Source of the DNA: Aphrocallistes beatrix
Lineage: Eukaryota > Porifera > Hexactinellida > Sceptrulophora > Aphrocallistidae
NCBI GenBank assembly: GCA_963281255.1
Contig: OY725500.1
Coordinates: forward strand, 4,025,184-4,089,183
Direction of reading: 5' to 3'
DNA: 64,000 nt
Position 1 is the stretch's first letter. The number at the start of each line of letters is the position of its first letter. This document shows, one piece after another, positions 31,061 through 40,580 of this stretch. A model generated the notes under the pieces. It saw only the letters and a program-made list of their open reading frames with translations. It was not told the DNA's origin and searched no databases. Both the position numbers and the translations under genes were made by a program.

Positions 31061-32395
31061 CTAGGGCATTCAAAAAGGCTTGCGGGTCATACCATAAAAT
31101 AATAAATAAATGTCATATAATATGTCTCAATGTATTATTTATTAGAAATACCCCCCTCCTACTTCTACACAGCGTTTCGATCTTTCCACCCACTTTATGA
31201 ATGCATTTCTGTACTCTTCTTCGGGGATGGATTTGAAGAACTGGTACAGGGCCGACCCGAGGGTTTGTTTCGACTAAAATTCCCTGCCTTGAAGGTAGAT
31301 TTTGAGCTTGGGGAATAGCCAAAAATCACAGGGAGCTAGGTCTGGTGAGTAGTGTGGGTGGGGAAGTAAATCTAACCCCTCTGATTCCAAGAAATTTTTA
31401 GTGAGCTTGGTTGTATGGGAGCTAGCATTATCTATCAATAATTTTATTCCCCTCATTTTAGCCTTGGGACGGAGCTCTTCCACGTTTTTTATTAGGTTTG
31501 GAAGTACTTTCTCTGTAAAAAACGTTGCGTTTACTGTTTTACCACTTTCAGAAGGTATTTGCAAGACTATTTCACTACTATTGAAGAAGATCGTGTACAT
31601 GACCTTCGGTTTTCTGAAGTCGGGCCTAGGAATTTGGGCCGGTCTTTCGTCTCCTCTCACCCATGATCGCATTTTATACTTGCTGTAAGGGGTTGAATAA
31701 TAGACCCAAGTCTCATCCCCGGTTATAACTTCAGCTAGGCGTCTAGGATCACAACCGTCATAGGTTTCCAGGAGTTTCTTGGCAGTCTTTACACGTGCGA
31801 GCTTTTGTTGATCGCCGAGGTTATTTGGGACCCACTTACCGCAAATGGATCGGAAACCAAGCTGAGTAGTCAGAATGGAATGAATGGCCCCCGATGAAAT
31901 CTCCATACCCTGCTCTAACTGCTCGATTGTTAAACACTTATCTTCCCTGACTTTGCTCTCGATTAGAGCAACATTCTCTGGGGTGCTGGCGGACACCGGT
32001 CTCCCAGATCGAGGTAGATCTGACACGTCTGTATTTCCAGACTGAAATCGTGCAGCCCATCGCTCGACCGTTGATCTGGAAGGGCAGTCCATGCACAATA
32101 CCTCCTGCAACTCGTTGTAGATGAGTACCGGCTGGACGCGGAGTTTTGTGCGAAACTCAATGTAAGCTCTCCGTTTCAGATTAAAATTGTCATCCTTGGA
32201 AGCCATAATTTTACCAGTATGTTGAAATGATGTGTGAATAAATTGATCAGAAATTTGTAATTTTCATTCAATCTAGCTAAGATTTTCAGTAAATCAAGCT
32301 AAGATATAAGGTTGTCTTATAGATAAAAACTGATTTGTTTACTATTATAGTTTGCGAAATATACCATGACCCGCAAGACTTATTGAACGCCCTAG
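31061..32395 (-). mobile_element. Mariner transposon with both ends intact
   Basis: 1335 bases with terminal inverted repeats: left CTAGGGCATTCAAAAAGGCT..., right inverse CTAGGGCGTTCAATAAGTCT..., both continuing into TTGCGGGTCAT. TA duplications flank the element (31059-31060 and 32396-32397). The repeats agree over about 30 bases with three mismatches. The element carries one transposase frame on the minus strand and is complete in structure. It lies between the TRP gene and ubinuclein, outside both coding regions. Confidence 0.93.
31142..32206 (-). pseudogene. Mariner transposase broken by one in-frame stop
   Basis: A 355-codon frame with an ATG start, interrupted by a TAG at 31274-31276. 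The uninterrupted first part has 310 residues. The N-terminal helix-turn-helix region includes STVERWAARFQSGNTDV. WVPNNL matches the WVPH/WVPNxL linker and the catalytic acids are in ITGDETWVYY, LLIDNASSHT and YSPDLAPCDFWLFP. The last two aspartates are 34 residues apart, giving the D,D34D signature of true mariners. After the stop the same frame continues with family-like sequence (LYQFFKSIPEEEYRNAF) and ends at a TAA. Only this one stop separates it from an intact frame, so decay is recent or incomplete. Confidence 0.9.
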
Positions 32396-32397
32396 TA

Positions 32398-33075
32398 TTA
32401 GAACAATTATAATTTGAATATATGGAATACTGATGGTTTGAAGATAAATAATCAATTCATTCCGTATATTTATTGCATACAAACCACAATGACGGGGAGT
32501 CATGATATTCTATGACGTATTACTATACAATTCTATTCAATTCTTTGTATTAAGTATAATTTAATGATTCTAAATATTTATCAATCATCATGCATTCATT
32601 CGTCTTCTCAATTTGCATTGGTAAATATAATACTGTGTGGTTAGACTCTATATACAGTATAACATTACCAGTGGATTTATTTACACGTATGGTTTGTAAG
32701 AGTGGAGTTAAATGGTAATTACTTGACATGGCGCAATAATTTCGTCTTACTGCATCTGCTAAATTCCACAATCAACATCAGATATATTTTCTTATCATTA
32801 CAATCCACTTTTTATCTAAACCTAGTTTGTCAGTATTTACTCAATGGCCAATTTCCCAGTTCATAGATCCAGTGCACTTTGAGTAGGTGGCATGGCCCCT
32901 ATAAGAGTAGGAGTTTCCAACTTTAACCATCCCATGCCTCTGTAACTTCAATATACATATTTTTATAATTTGATTTAAATTCGCCCTAGAGACTTGATTT
33001 GTTCTCAAATATGCTTCCAAATGTTTATATCATATTTTTTCAGAGATTTAAATTAGTTTATGTTTTGTCGATGAA
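32398..33075. other. Spacer between the mariner element and ubinuclein
   Basis: AT-rich 5' flank of ubinuclein. A 73-codon minus-strand frame (32550-32771) starts without ATG and resembles nothing. A TTTTTTCAG acceptor-like tract ends at 33043, 32 bases before the ubinuclein ATG, suggesting a 5' UTR intron or trans-splice site. Confidence 0.45.
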
Positions 33076-35562
33076 ATGAATCCTGCGACAATTCGGTTGA
33101 CGATTGATTTAGAGGATAACCTGTGTACCGAAGGATTCCCGAGAGTAGATTTCGCTTCACTTATCGAGCCTCCCTCTATTCCGACCCCCGCTACTACCGC
33201 GGAGATTTCTAGTGCCGGGGGGAGTGAATCTTTGCCTCCCAAAGAACAGGAGGGGAAAGGGAAGAAACATCCATGCCAACCTAATCTACATTCTGGAAAA
33301 ACATACAAGGGTATTCGTGAACAGGACTTTTACGAGGTAGCACATGGCTATGACACAGACGACCCTTTTGTAGACGATTCAGAAGCTTACGAAGATTTCG
33401 CGCCTTCCGAAACAAAACTCGAACATGGAAGTTTTTATGTAAATAAAGGTAAAGTCGAATTTTCACAAATCCCTTTTGAAAACCCAGAAGGATCGATCAT
33501 TTTCGAGGATACACCTCCTCCAAACACAAAAGGTTCAAAATCCGCGATTACTGACACCTCAATGGATGGTGAGAGTGGTTCGCCTATTGGAATGAAGCGC
33601 AGCAGTAGTTTCGTAGGTAACGAAAGCTACGTCATTACTCCACCTAAAAAAATGAGTAAAAAGCGAAAAGATTCAATAAAGTTTAGCCCGAAAATGGTCT
33701 TGAAACGTACTAAATCATTCAAAGACAATCCTACAGAATCGACAGCTGATTCTCCTCTGCTTGATAAATCTAATGCCTCTTCTCTCTCTGATAAGCCTAC
33801 TTCCTCTCCAACAGATGCAACAGAGAGACCGAATCAACCTGTCTTCATTGAGAAAACAGTTTCAAAGAATCTTTTTCCTCCTCAAGCTAAGACTGTCGAG
33901 TTCGAAAAACCAAAGAAAACACTCACCAAGCCCACTCCACCCCAAACCAGTCCTCAGTCCGTTCCAAGCAAAAAGTCAGAGAAAACAGCTCATACCGTTG
34001 TTCCAGCTGAACCTATGATCGATATAAATACAATTTTATTAACGAAACTTCTGGATTCGAATGTACTCGTTCAGATGGATCTAACGACTGACTGTTTCAC
34101 ACCTGGGTTCTATGAGAAGAATAATATACACACTTTCTCGAGTCAGATTCCTGACTCGTTAGCTAATATTATTCAACTTTTCTTCAATCATATTCAATCC
34201 ATGTTGAAATCGCCGAGCAATAGGAATAGCCAAGAGAACAGGTTTGCGCGTTGTCTGGTCCTAGCCAAGATTCACGCTTTTATGAAACGAAAACAAGATT
34301 TGAATCTGACTGAATCGATTCAGAACTTTTTAGCTCCCTTTTTTCTCAACAAATCACACTCTCTAACTGTGATTCTGGATACAATCCTGACGATCATTCA
34401 GAACGCATTCATTTCCCCACCTCTTCAAGCGCTCATCTCACAAATACAACCTCACATCGACCGCATACACGAGAGTAATAGTGCTGAAAGCTCACAGGAT
34501 GAGAAGCAGACTGCCTCTAAGAAGCGATTCAAATGGAGTTTCGAGTTGAAGAAGTTATTAGGCAATTCTGTCACTGCTCAGATCGAAATTGAGAAAAATG
34601 GATTTGGCATATGTCCTGAAAAGCTCACAAACGAACAGATTATTCTTCAGTTTTTGGGGAGTTGTGTGATACCCTGCTGGCCTAAAGGGAGAATGAAAGC
34701 TACGAAATTGTATAAAGTCACCCTCCCCTACCACCAAGACTTCACTTCGCCTCCGGCGTTGACTAGCGAAAGCACTCTCCCGATGCCCATCCCAACTAGC
34801 AGCAGTCCCTCCATCAGTTCAAGTACGAAGATTGGCAATTGGAAACTCCATTATACTGAACAATACGCGAAACCTGTCGCAATTAGTGGACAGCAAAAGA
34901 CCAATGAGTCACGCACTGAGACAAGCATCCACAGGCCTGCTCCAGTCAAGATTATGCCCCCTTCCAATAGAACCCCATCCCCCAAGTCTAAGTTAGCACA
35001 CACTATGCAACTGAATCGAGAGCTCATCCCTGTTACGCCATTAATGCCACTCGATTCGCTATCTATGAAAAAGTCGCCACTTCTAAAGAAAAATGTTGAA
35101 ATCGCGAAACCGCGAGAAAAATCGCCAAACCCACTGCTAGTTAAGTCAGATACGAACTCCATTAATAGTATTGGATTCAACAAAAGTCCGATTCATGTGA
35201 GTAAGAGTCAAATCCAGACGAACAAGAGTCCGATTCCTTATCAAAGTGAAGCTGATGTCAAGCCAATGCTGCCTGCGTCATTTAACACACATATCAGTCC
35301 CATGCAGTTAGAACTGTTACAGAGTGTGAGGTCGAACAACATGCTACCTGATGGGAGGTCACTTTACCCAGCTAATTACATTAACTCACTTCAACATTCA
35401 ACTGAAGCAGCTCTCATTAATCAACCGTTCAACCTTCTCAACGCGTCAAATTTCGCTCAAAATATCGCGCTTATTCAGGCTTACCCAGAGACTATCATAC
35501 ATCTGAAACCTGGAAGTAATGAAACCTCGCATAAAAACTCCAAGTCTCAATCTCAACCTTAA
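33076..35562 (+). CDS. UBN1: Ubinuclein, HIRA histone-chaperone subunit
   Basis: Single-exon, largely disordered protein of 828 residues rich in Ser, Pro and Lys. Two family landmarks stand out. The Hpc2-related (HRD) domain near residues 90-120 has GYDTDDPFVDDSEAYEDF followed by GSFYVNKGKVEF; it binds HIRA and contacts H3.3. A middle domain near 482-553 has KRFKWSFELKKLLGN and FLGSCVIPCWPKGRMKATKL. Ubinuclein supports replication-independent H3.3-H4 deposition in the nucleus. UBN1 and UBN2 are vertebrate paralogues, so the symbol marks the family. The rest is low-complexity and contains repeated KSPI-type motifs (NKSPIHVSKSQIQTNKSPIP). Confidence 0.88.
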   Translation: MNPATIRLTIDLEDNLCTEGFPRVDFASLIEPPSIPTPATTAEISSAGGSESLPPKEQEGKGKKHPCQPNLHSGKTYKGIREQDFYEVAHGYDTDDPFVDDSEAYEDFAPSETKLEHGSFYVNKGKVEFSQIPFENPEGSIIFEDTPPPNTKGSKSAITDTSMDGESGSPIGMKRSSSFVGNESYVITPPKKMSKKRKDSIKFSPKMVLKRTKSFKDNPTESTADSPLLDKSNASSLSDKPTSSPTDATERPNQPVFIEKTVSKNLFPPQAKTVEFEKPKKTLTKPTPPQTSPQSVPSKKSEKTAHTVVPAEPMIDINTILLTKLLDSNVLVQMDLTTDCFTPGFYEKNNIHTFSSQIPDSLANIIQLFFNHIQSMLKSPSNRNSQENRFARCLVLAKIHAFMKRKQDLNLTESIQNFLAPFFLNKSHSLTVILDTILTIIQNAFISPPLQALISQIQPHIDRIHESNSAESSQDEKQTASKKRFKWSFELKKLLGNSVTAQIEIEKNGFGICPEKLTNEQIILQFLGSCVIPCWPKGRMKATKLYKVTLPYHQDFTSPPALTSESTLPMPIPTSSSPSISSSTKIGNWKLHYTEQYAKPVAISGQQKTNESRTETSIHRPAPVKIMPPSNRTPSPKSKLAHTMQLNRELIPVTPLMPLDSLSMKKSPLLKKNVEIAKPREKSPNPLLVKSDTNSINSIGFNKSPIHVSKSQIQTNKSPIPYQSEADVKPMLPASFNTHISPMQLELLQSVRSNNMLPDGRSLYPANYINSLQHSTEAALINQPFNLLNASNFAQNIALIQAYPETIIHLKPGSNETSHKNSKSQSQP

Positions 35563-36033
35563 ACTCTCCATTTTACCTAATTTATTCTAATTTGGGGCTA
35601 GCCCTAGATGATTTTCTTCAACATTATACATGTTTAGTTCATCATTGAGTCTACCATGTGTATCTTGCTGTTGGGCAGGCTTTTGTCGCGTTTATGGAGT
35701 GCTTTTGTTATCGAGTTTTTGTGTGTTTTATAATGCGCTTCCAGTTGTCAGCTTTAAATACTTCTGACATTCCTGGACTAATATTTTCAAATACGGGATT
35801 AAGACTATACTTCTATTATAACGGTCAATACCGAGATTATCAAACTGAAGGGAAATTATATAAAATGATCTGATTCATATTCTAAATACAAATGTCCAGC
35901 TTAATAACACACCATTCAGATATTTCCAAATGTTCGAATTTGAGGCAGAAGAGTTTACTATTATTAATAAGCGAAAACACATTCTAATGATTTACTTCTA
36001 CAGATCTCATCTTTAGCGAGCAACCGAGATAAA
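35563..36033. other. Spacer between ubinuclein and PSMC3
   Basis: 471 bases holding the ubinuclein 3' end and the PSMC3 promoter. Acceptor-like TTACTTCTACAG (ending 36003) and CATCTTTAG (ending 36016) precede the PSMC3 ATG closely. No other gene was seen. Confidence 0.45.
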
Positions 36034-37305
36034 ATGACAAACTTGGAAGATGAGCTGATTGTTGACGATCTGGACGAAGAGATCCTCCGAATGGACCCAG
36101 AGGAGCTCCAGCATCGCGTCCGTCTCCTCAACAGCGAGATAGGAATCATGCGGTCAGAGATCCGAACTGCCAGCTCAGAAATGATGCAGATGAAAGAAAA
36201 AATCAAAGAGAACACTGAAAAAGTGAAAGTTTTCAAGGTACTGCCTTACCTCGTCTCTACCGTGGTTGAAATTCTCGACATGGACCCCCAGGACGAAGAA
36301 GAGGAAGGGGCTAACATCGATTTGGACGCTCAGCGGAAAGGGAAATGCGCCGTCATCAAGACGTCAACGCGACAAACCTATTTCCTTCCTGTCATCGGAC
36401 TGGTTGATGCTGAGAAGCTGCACCCAGGGGATCTTGTGGGCGTGAACAAGGACTCGTACCTCATTCTCGACACCCTCCCGCCCGAATACGACTCCAGGGT
36501 AAAAGCGATGGAGGTGGATGAGAAGCCAACTGAGAGGTACAATGATATCGGCGGTCTGGACAAGCAGATAAAGGAATTGATTGAAGCTGTCGTGTTACCC
36601 ATGACGCATAAAGAAAAATTTGATAATATTGGGATACAGCCCCCGAAGGGTGTCCTCCTGTACGGCCCCCCGGGGACAGGGAAAACTCTGCTCGCAAGAG
36701 CTTGCGCGGCTCAAACCAACTCTGCTTTCCTGAAATTGGCGGGGCCACAGCTGGTTCAGATGTTCATAGGCGACGGGGCCAAACTTGTGAGAGACGCGTT
36801 CGCACTCGCGAAAGAAAAAGTCCCCTCGATTATTTTCATCGACGAACTGGACGCCGTGGGGAGCAAGCGGTTCGCCAGTGAGAAGGAAGGAGATCGAGAG
36901 GTGCAGCGTACCATGTTGGAGCTTCTAAACCAACTGGACGGCTTCTCCTCTGATGACCGCATCAAGGTGATAGCTGCCACCAATCGAGTCGACATTCTAG
37001 ACCCAGCTCTGTTACGCTCTGGCAGACTAGACCGTAAGATCGAGTTCCCAATGCCGAATGAAGAAGGACGAGCGAGAATAATGCAAATACACTCGCGGAA
37101 AATGAACCTTTCTGAGGATGTGAATTTCGAGGAAATAGCTCGTTGCACGGACGATTTTAACGGCGCTCAGTGTAAGGCTGTGTGTGTGGAAGCAGGGATG
37201 ATAGCCTTGAGGAGAGGGGCTGCTGAGCTCAATCATGAGGATTACATGGAGGGGATCATGGAAGTACAAGCCAAGAAGAAAACGAACCTTATTTATTACG
37301 CCTAG
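36034..37305 (+). CDS. PSMC3: 26S proteasome regulatory ATPase Rpt5 (subunit 6A)
   Basis: Single-exon AAA+ ATPase of 423 residues, very highly conserved. An N-terminal coiled coil (residues ~20-70) and OB domain are followed by Walker A GPPGTGKT near 210, Walker B IIFIDELD near 265 and the second-region-of-homology arginines ([20 protein letters not shown]). The C-terminus is YYA, the HbYX motif by which Rpt5 docks into the 20S core and helps open its gate. It unfolds ubiquitinated substrates as part of the Rpt1-6 ring. Codon use is distinctly GC-rich against the surrounding DNA, consistent with high expression. Confidence 0.98.
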   Translation: MTNLEDELIVDDLDEEILRMDPEELQHRVRLLNSEIGIMRSEIRTASSEMMQMKEKIKENTEKVKVFKVLPYLVSTVVEILDMDPQDEEEEGANIDLDAQRKGKCAVIKTSTRQTYFLPVIGLVDAEKLHPGDLVGVNKDSYLILDTLPPEYDSRVKAMEVDEKPTERYNDIGGLDKQIKELIEAVVLPMTHKEKFDNIGIQPPKGVLLYGPPGTGKTLLARACAAQTNSAFLKLAGPQLVQMFIGDGAKLVRDAFALAKEKVPSIIFIDELDAVGSKRFASEKEGDREVQRTMLELLNQLDGFSSDDRIKVIAATNRVDILDPALLRSGRLDRKIEFPMPNEEGRARIMQIHSRKMNLSEDVNFEEIARCTDDFNGAQCKAVCVEAGMIALRRGAAELNHEDYMEGIMEVQAKKKTNLIYYA

Positions 37306-37442
37306 TTGCTTTGGTTAATAAGGACTGGATTTTAGTCTTAAGTTTGTTGTGTAGTTGATAGAGATTGTTGTTGAATCAGATATAGATATATTCTAGTTAT
37401 TTGACACCTCTGGAGGATTATAGTTTAACAGAATTTATATTA

Positions 37443-37626
37443 CAGTCAGGGTCGCTTATTGTGAACCACCAGGGGACCAAAAAATCTGTTCATAATAGAG
37501 ATACTTCATATTAAGTGAACTTGATTCAATACAAATCCTATCTAAAAAATGAAATTGGGACCAGGAGGTTAGTCCATGATAAACGAATGTCATATTAAGC
37601 GGGTTCATAATAAGCGACCCTGACTG
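37443..37626. mobile_element. Pogo-like MITE between PSMC3 and alpha-tubulin
   Basis: 184 bases with terminal repeats CAGTCAGGGTCGCTTATTGT... and its inverse (one mismatch in 24 bases), flanked by TA at both ends (37441-37442 and 37627-37628). Internal TATTAAG motifs echo the ends. It lies in the convergent 3' spacer 37306-37836, which shows no other feature. Confidence 0.85.
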
Positions 37627-37836
37627 TATTTCTAGGTGCAATAACCTCCTCACTTCCAACTGCTGGGCTTGTAACTGTTTCATTTTCTATTCGTGAATAT
37701 AGACTATCATTCTACGAAATTGTGACGTTATTAGTATATGAATCATTAAATAACATGTATAACAAGTGAAGAATATATTCCAGTTTAAATACAAAATCAA
37801 TATATTGAGTTTTTGCATGACATTCATAAACACAAA

Positions 37837-39123
37837 TCATATTAGACTTTCAAAATCAGAAATCAAAGACTCCACGTTATGCTTCGCCGTCTTAAAATCC
37901 AGTTCTTCTAGGCCATCTCTCTTATACAGTTCTAGTAATTTTTTCTCGCGAAATATTGCATCAAAGTTTGCAGTTAATCCTTTCAAATATTCTTTGAAGG
38001 TAGTATGCTCTGCTAGCATACAGACTGAACGATCAATCCGTAACAAATCTCTCTCGGGTGACAAATACTTGGAATGATCCGTGTAGAATAGCTTAAGTCC
38101 AGCAGGAGTCCAATCCAGTAACTCGACAGAATCATCGATATGCTTGACTGACTCTACTGCTTCGTTAGGCGAAACTTCTCCTCGGTAGAATAAATTGGCG
38201 TTTATGTAATAGCCCAGAGAAGTGTCAATGTCTGAGACAATATTCTCATTTTTGAAGCAATTTATAGTTAAATCTTTCACACTAGGACTTTCTTTATAAC
38301 GTGTTTGTATAGTTGAATTGGGGTAGTATGAAATTAATGGATAGTGCAACCTTGGGAAAACTCTATTCCCTATATGGTCATTTACATCTTGCCCTAAATT
38401 TTGCCGACTACCTGCTGTCAAACAAGCTAACGAAATGTTGATGTGTCGATTGATAAAAGTGAGAGGAATCGTTTTCGAAGGTATTTCATTTTGAATAATT
38501 CGGGCAATTTTATGATTTGAGAAATAGAAACTCATATCGACTGTTTCGATTGTAGAATGTAATGAGAGGATCGAGTTATAGCAATCAGTCGGTGATTGTG
38601 TCTTTATATCGGGGATGACTGCTACTTGAAATTTTCGCGTGCTGCCCTTGTATTCTGCGTTTATTTCGTCAAGAATACGACTCCCCATTCCAGAACCTGT
38701 CCCCCCACTTAGCGAGTTGAATATCCAGAATATTTTTCTACCATCACATTCCTCGCACACTCGACGCATTTGCTCCATTACTCTGTCTATTACCTTGGCT
38801 TCATTGCTGTGATATCCACATGCGAATGTTCTAGAACTACCTCCCTCACCCGAAATAAAACGCTCAGAACTATACAGCTGGCTTTGCTGGTTTCTAACTG
38901 TATCAATACTCGTAGGATCAATGTCTGCAAATACAGACCTAGGTGTGAAACGATTCTTGCTGTTTCGAGTGAAAAATGTGGTGTCGTGATGCAAATGGTC
39001 AGTTTTGGGGTCTTGTAGATATCCATCCAATCCAACACCATTCTCGAGGAGGTACAGCTCCCACATGGAATACCCGATTTGACACCCAGCTTGTCCAACA
39101 TGAAGTGAAATATTTTCAGACAT
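37837..39123 (-). CDS. Divergent alpha-tubulin-like protein
   Basis: Single-exon protein of 428 residues, about 20 shorter than usual alpha-tubulin. The alpha layout is clear: LHVGQAGCQIGYSMWELYLLENGV at the start (split here), FTPRSVFADIDPTSIDTVR, the nucleotide loop SGGTGSG near 140 (normally GGGTGSG), FPRLHYPLISYYP, LFYRGEVSPNEA, LLDWTPAGLKL and RSVCMLAEHTT. Differences are many. The catalytic glutamate region of alpha (usually DLTEFQ) reads DVNDHI. The protein ends shortly after the last helix without the acidic EEY-type tail, so it lacks the usual site for detyrosination, glutamylation and glycylation. Whether it polymerises is unknown. It may be a specialised isotype or a retrogene-like copy. 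Confidence 0.85.
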   Translation of the reverse strand: MSENISLHVGQAGCQIGYSMWELYLLENGVGLDGYLQDPKTDHLHHDTTFFTRNSKNRFTPRSVFADIDPTSIDTVRNQQSQLYSSERFISGEGGSSRTFACGYHSNEAKVIDRVMEQMRRVCEECDGRKIFWIFNSLSGGTGSGMGSRILDEINAEYKGSTRKFQVAVIPDIKTQSPTDCYNSILSLHSTIETVDMSFYFSNHKIARIIQNEIPSKTIPLTFINRHINISLACLTAGSRQNLGQDVNDHIGNRVFPRLHYPLISYYPNSTIQTRYKESPSVKDLTINCFKNENIVSDIDTSLGYYINANLFYRGEVSPNEAVESVKHIDDSVELLDWTPAGLKLFYTDHSKYLSPERDLLRIDRSVCMLAEHTTFKEYLKGLTANFDAIFREKKLLELYKRDGLEELDFKTAKHNVESLISDFESLI

Positions 39124-39541
39124 TGTGAGACATTGTATCTCACAATTGGTCTGGTATTTGTATATTTTTCCGTGTCATACTATAATATGCATATTCGTTG
39201 ATAGGTTGGAGATAGTTAAACAATTGATTTTAACTTTTATATGAGAGTAATGACAATAGATAATTAAAGTCTTGAATCATTGATAGTGTTTTAAAGGTCA
39301 TTGAAACACTAGATTAACGGTAATAAAATCTGGAGAGTAATTACTATAACATTTCTCTTCTATTGTAAAATCCTTTGTATATTATCAAAATCAAGTTCCC
39401 AACTTATTTGAAATTCAATGGTTAATAATATCCTCCGTACGTCTATAAACACCTTATTCATTTCATAATTCATGTTCCATCAAAAGAAATCTAGTTGATT
39501 ACTAAAAGATAAATAGAAATAATAGAACAAAAAACACATAA
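39124..39541. other. Spacer between alpha-tubulin-like and glycosyltransferase genes
   Basis: 418 AT-rich bases; promoter side of the tubulin-like gene and 3' side of the glycosyltransferase. Nothing else could be recognised. Confidence 0.5.
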
Positions 39542-40354
39542 TTACTCGTGAATAACACTGTCCCACTCCTTCAACCATGAACTGTTCCACCAATGGAAAG
39601 TATATACTTCAGGATCTTCTTTCGAATCTTCATAAATCGACTGACATTTATCCCTCTCAATAAATGCACAGGGATAGAAAACTTTTTTCCTATAAACATA
39701 AATACAATTTGATTCCCTGTTATACCTTTTAATTATGTTCGCTAAGAAAACACGGCCAGTTTTTATGTCTGGTGACACATCGCTCAGTGCACCAGTTAGA
39801 ATTTCCGTAGCCGCCTTCATAAACACGGGCTGTTGCGGAACGGAACCAATGATCGCATTCGTGATGTGTCGAATGATCCCATTATCCACCATCGCTTCCT
39901 CATTGCCAACGAACCCTGTACAGAATTGGTTGAGTAGCAACGGCTCCAGATTCTGTAAGCACATCATATCCGTATCCAGGTAGATACCTCCATACCGCAT
40001 TAGAATGTGGATTCGAAGAATGTCACTGATCACAGCTGGCGTTTTGACTTTAATTAGTAACGCGATTAGGTCTGTGAATTCTTTGCGAATTTTGTCGTCT
40101 GTCCATATGGTTATCTTCCAGTCTGGATGCAGCTTAAGGCAAGAATTAACGTTTTTTAATATTTTATCATCGATATCTGATTCTGTAGTTCTGTCAAGGT
40201 TTGAAGATATCCAAACAAAATGAAAATGTTTGGGAATTTTGTGATATAAAGAGGTGGAGTTATATTGGAAGATGATAATTACTAATGTTAGAATTGCAAT
40301 GACTGTCCCAAAGGTTAGTATTGTAGACATTTGCTTCTTGTTTTTATAACGCAT
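39542..40354 (-). CDS. Golgi-type glycosyltransferase with DXD motif (GT32-like)
   Basis: Single-exon type II membrane protein of 270 residues. A short cytoplasmic tail (MRYKNKKQ) precedes one membrane anchor at about 12-30. The luminal domain begins KIPKHFHFVWISSN, continues with PAVISDILRIHILMRYGGIYLDTDMMC (split here) and ends near VYTFHWWNSSW. The DXD near residue 125 binds the metal and nucleotide sugar. These are the marks of the GT32/OCH1-like and alpha-1,4-glycosyltransferase fold. The sugar donor and acceptor cannot be told from sequence. The protein is somewhat short for the family, and similar proteins occur in bacteria as well as animals. Confidence 0.82.
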   Translation of the reverse strand: MRYKNKKQMSTILTFGTVIAILTLVIIIFQYNSTSLYHKIPKHFHFVWISSNLDRTTESDIDDKILKNVNSCLKLHPDWKITIWTDDKIRKEFTDLIALLIKVKTPAVISDILRIHILMRYGGIYLDTDMMCLQNLEPLLLNQFCTGFVGNEEAMVDNGIIRHITNAIIGSVPQQPVFMKAATEILTGALSDVSPDIKTGRVFLANIIKRYNRESNCIYVYRKKVFYPCAFIERDKCQSIYEDSKEDPEVYTFHWWNSSWLKEWDSVIHE

Positions 40355-40580
40355 AATAGCAGAAATATATTGAAGCTAGAAAAATGAAATTTATGTACGT
40401 AATAAAAAGTTTCAAGATGCCTATTCTAACATATAGGTATATCCCACCCTGACCCTTTACCACAAAATATTATCGTATATACATGCTAGTTCGTTCAAAT
40501 TAATTTTAAAAAAGTTGAACATTTATTTATTAATGATCAAGTTCTAGAATATGGCAATATCCATACTTTAAAAGAAAATA

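Noticed and set aside
31274..32206. SETMAR-type domesticated transposase
   Set aside because: No SET domain is adjacent, the element has intact inverted ends and TA duplications, and the frame carries a stop, so it is an ordinary mariner copy.
32550..32771. 73-codon minus-strand ORF upstream of ubinuclein
   Set aside because: It begins with TTG and has no family resemblance; likely chance.
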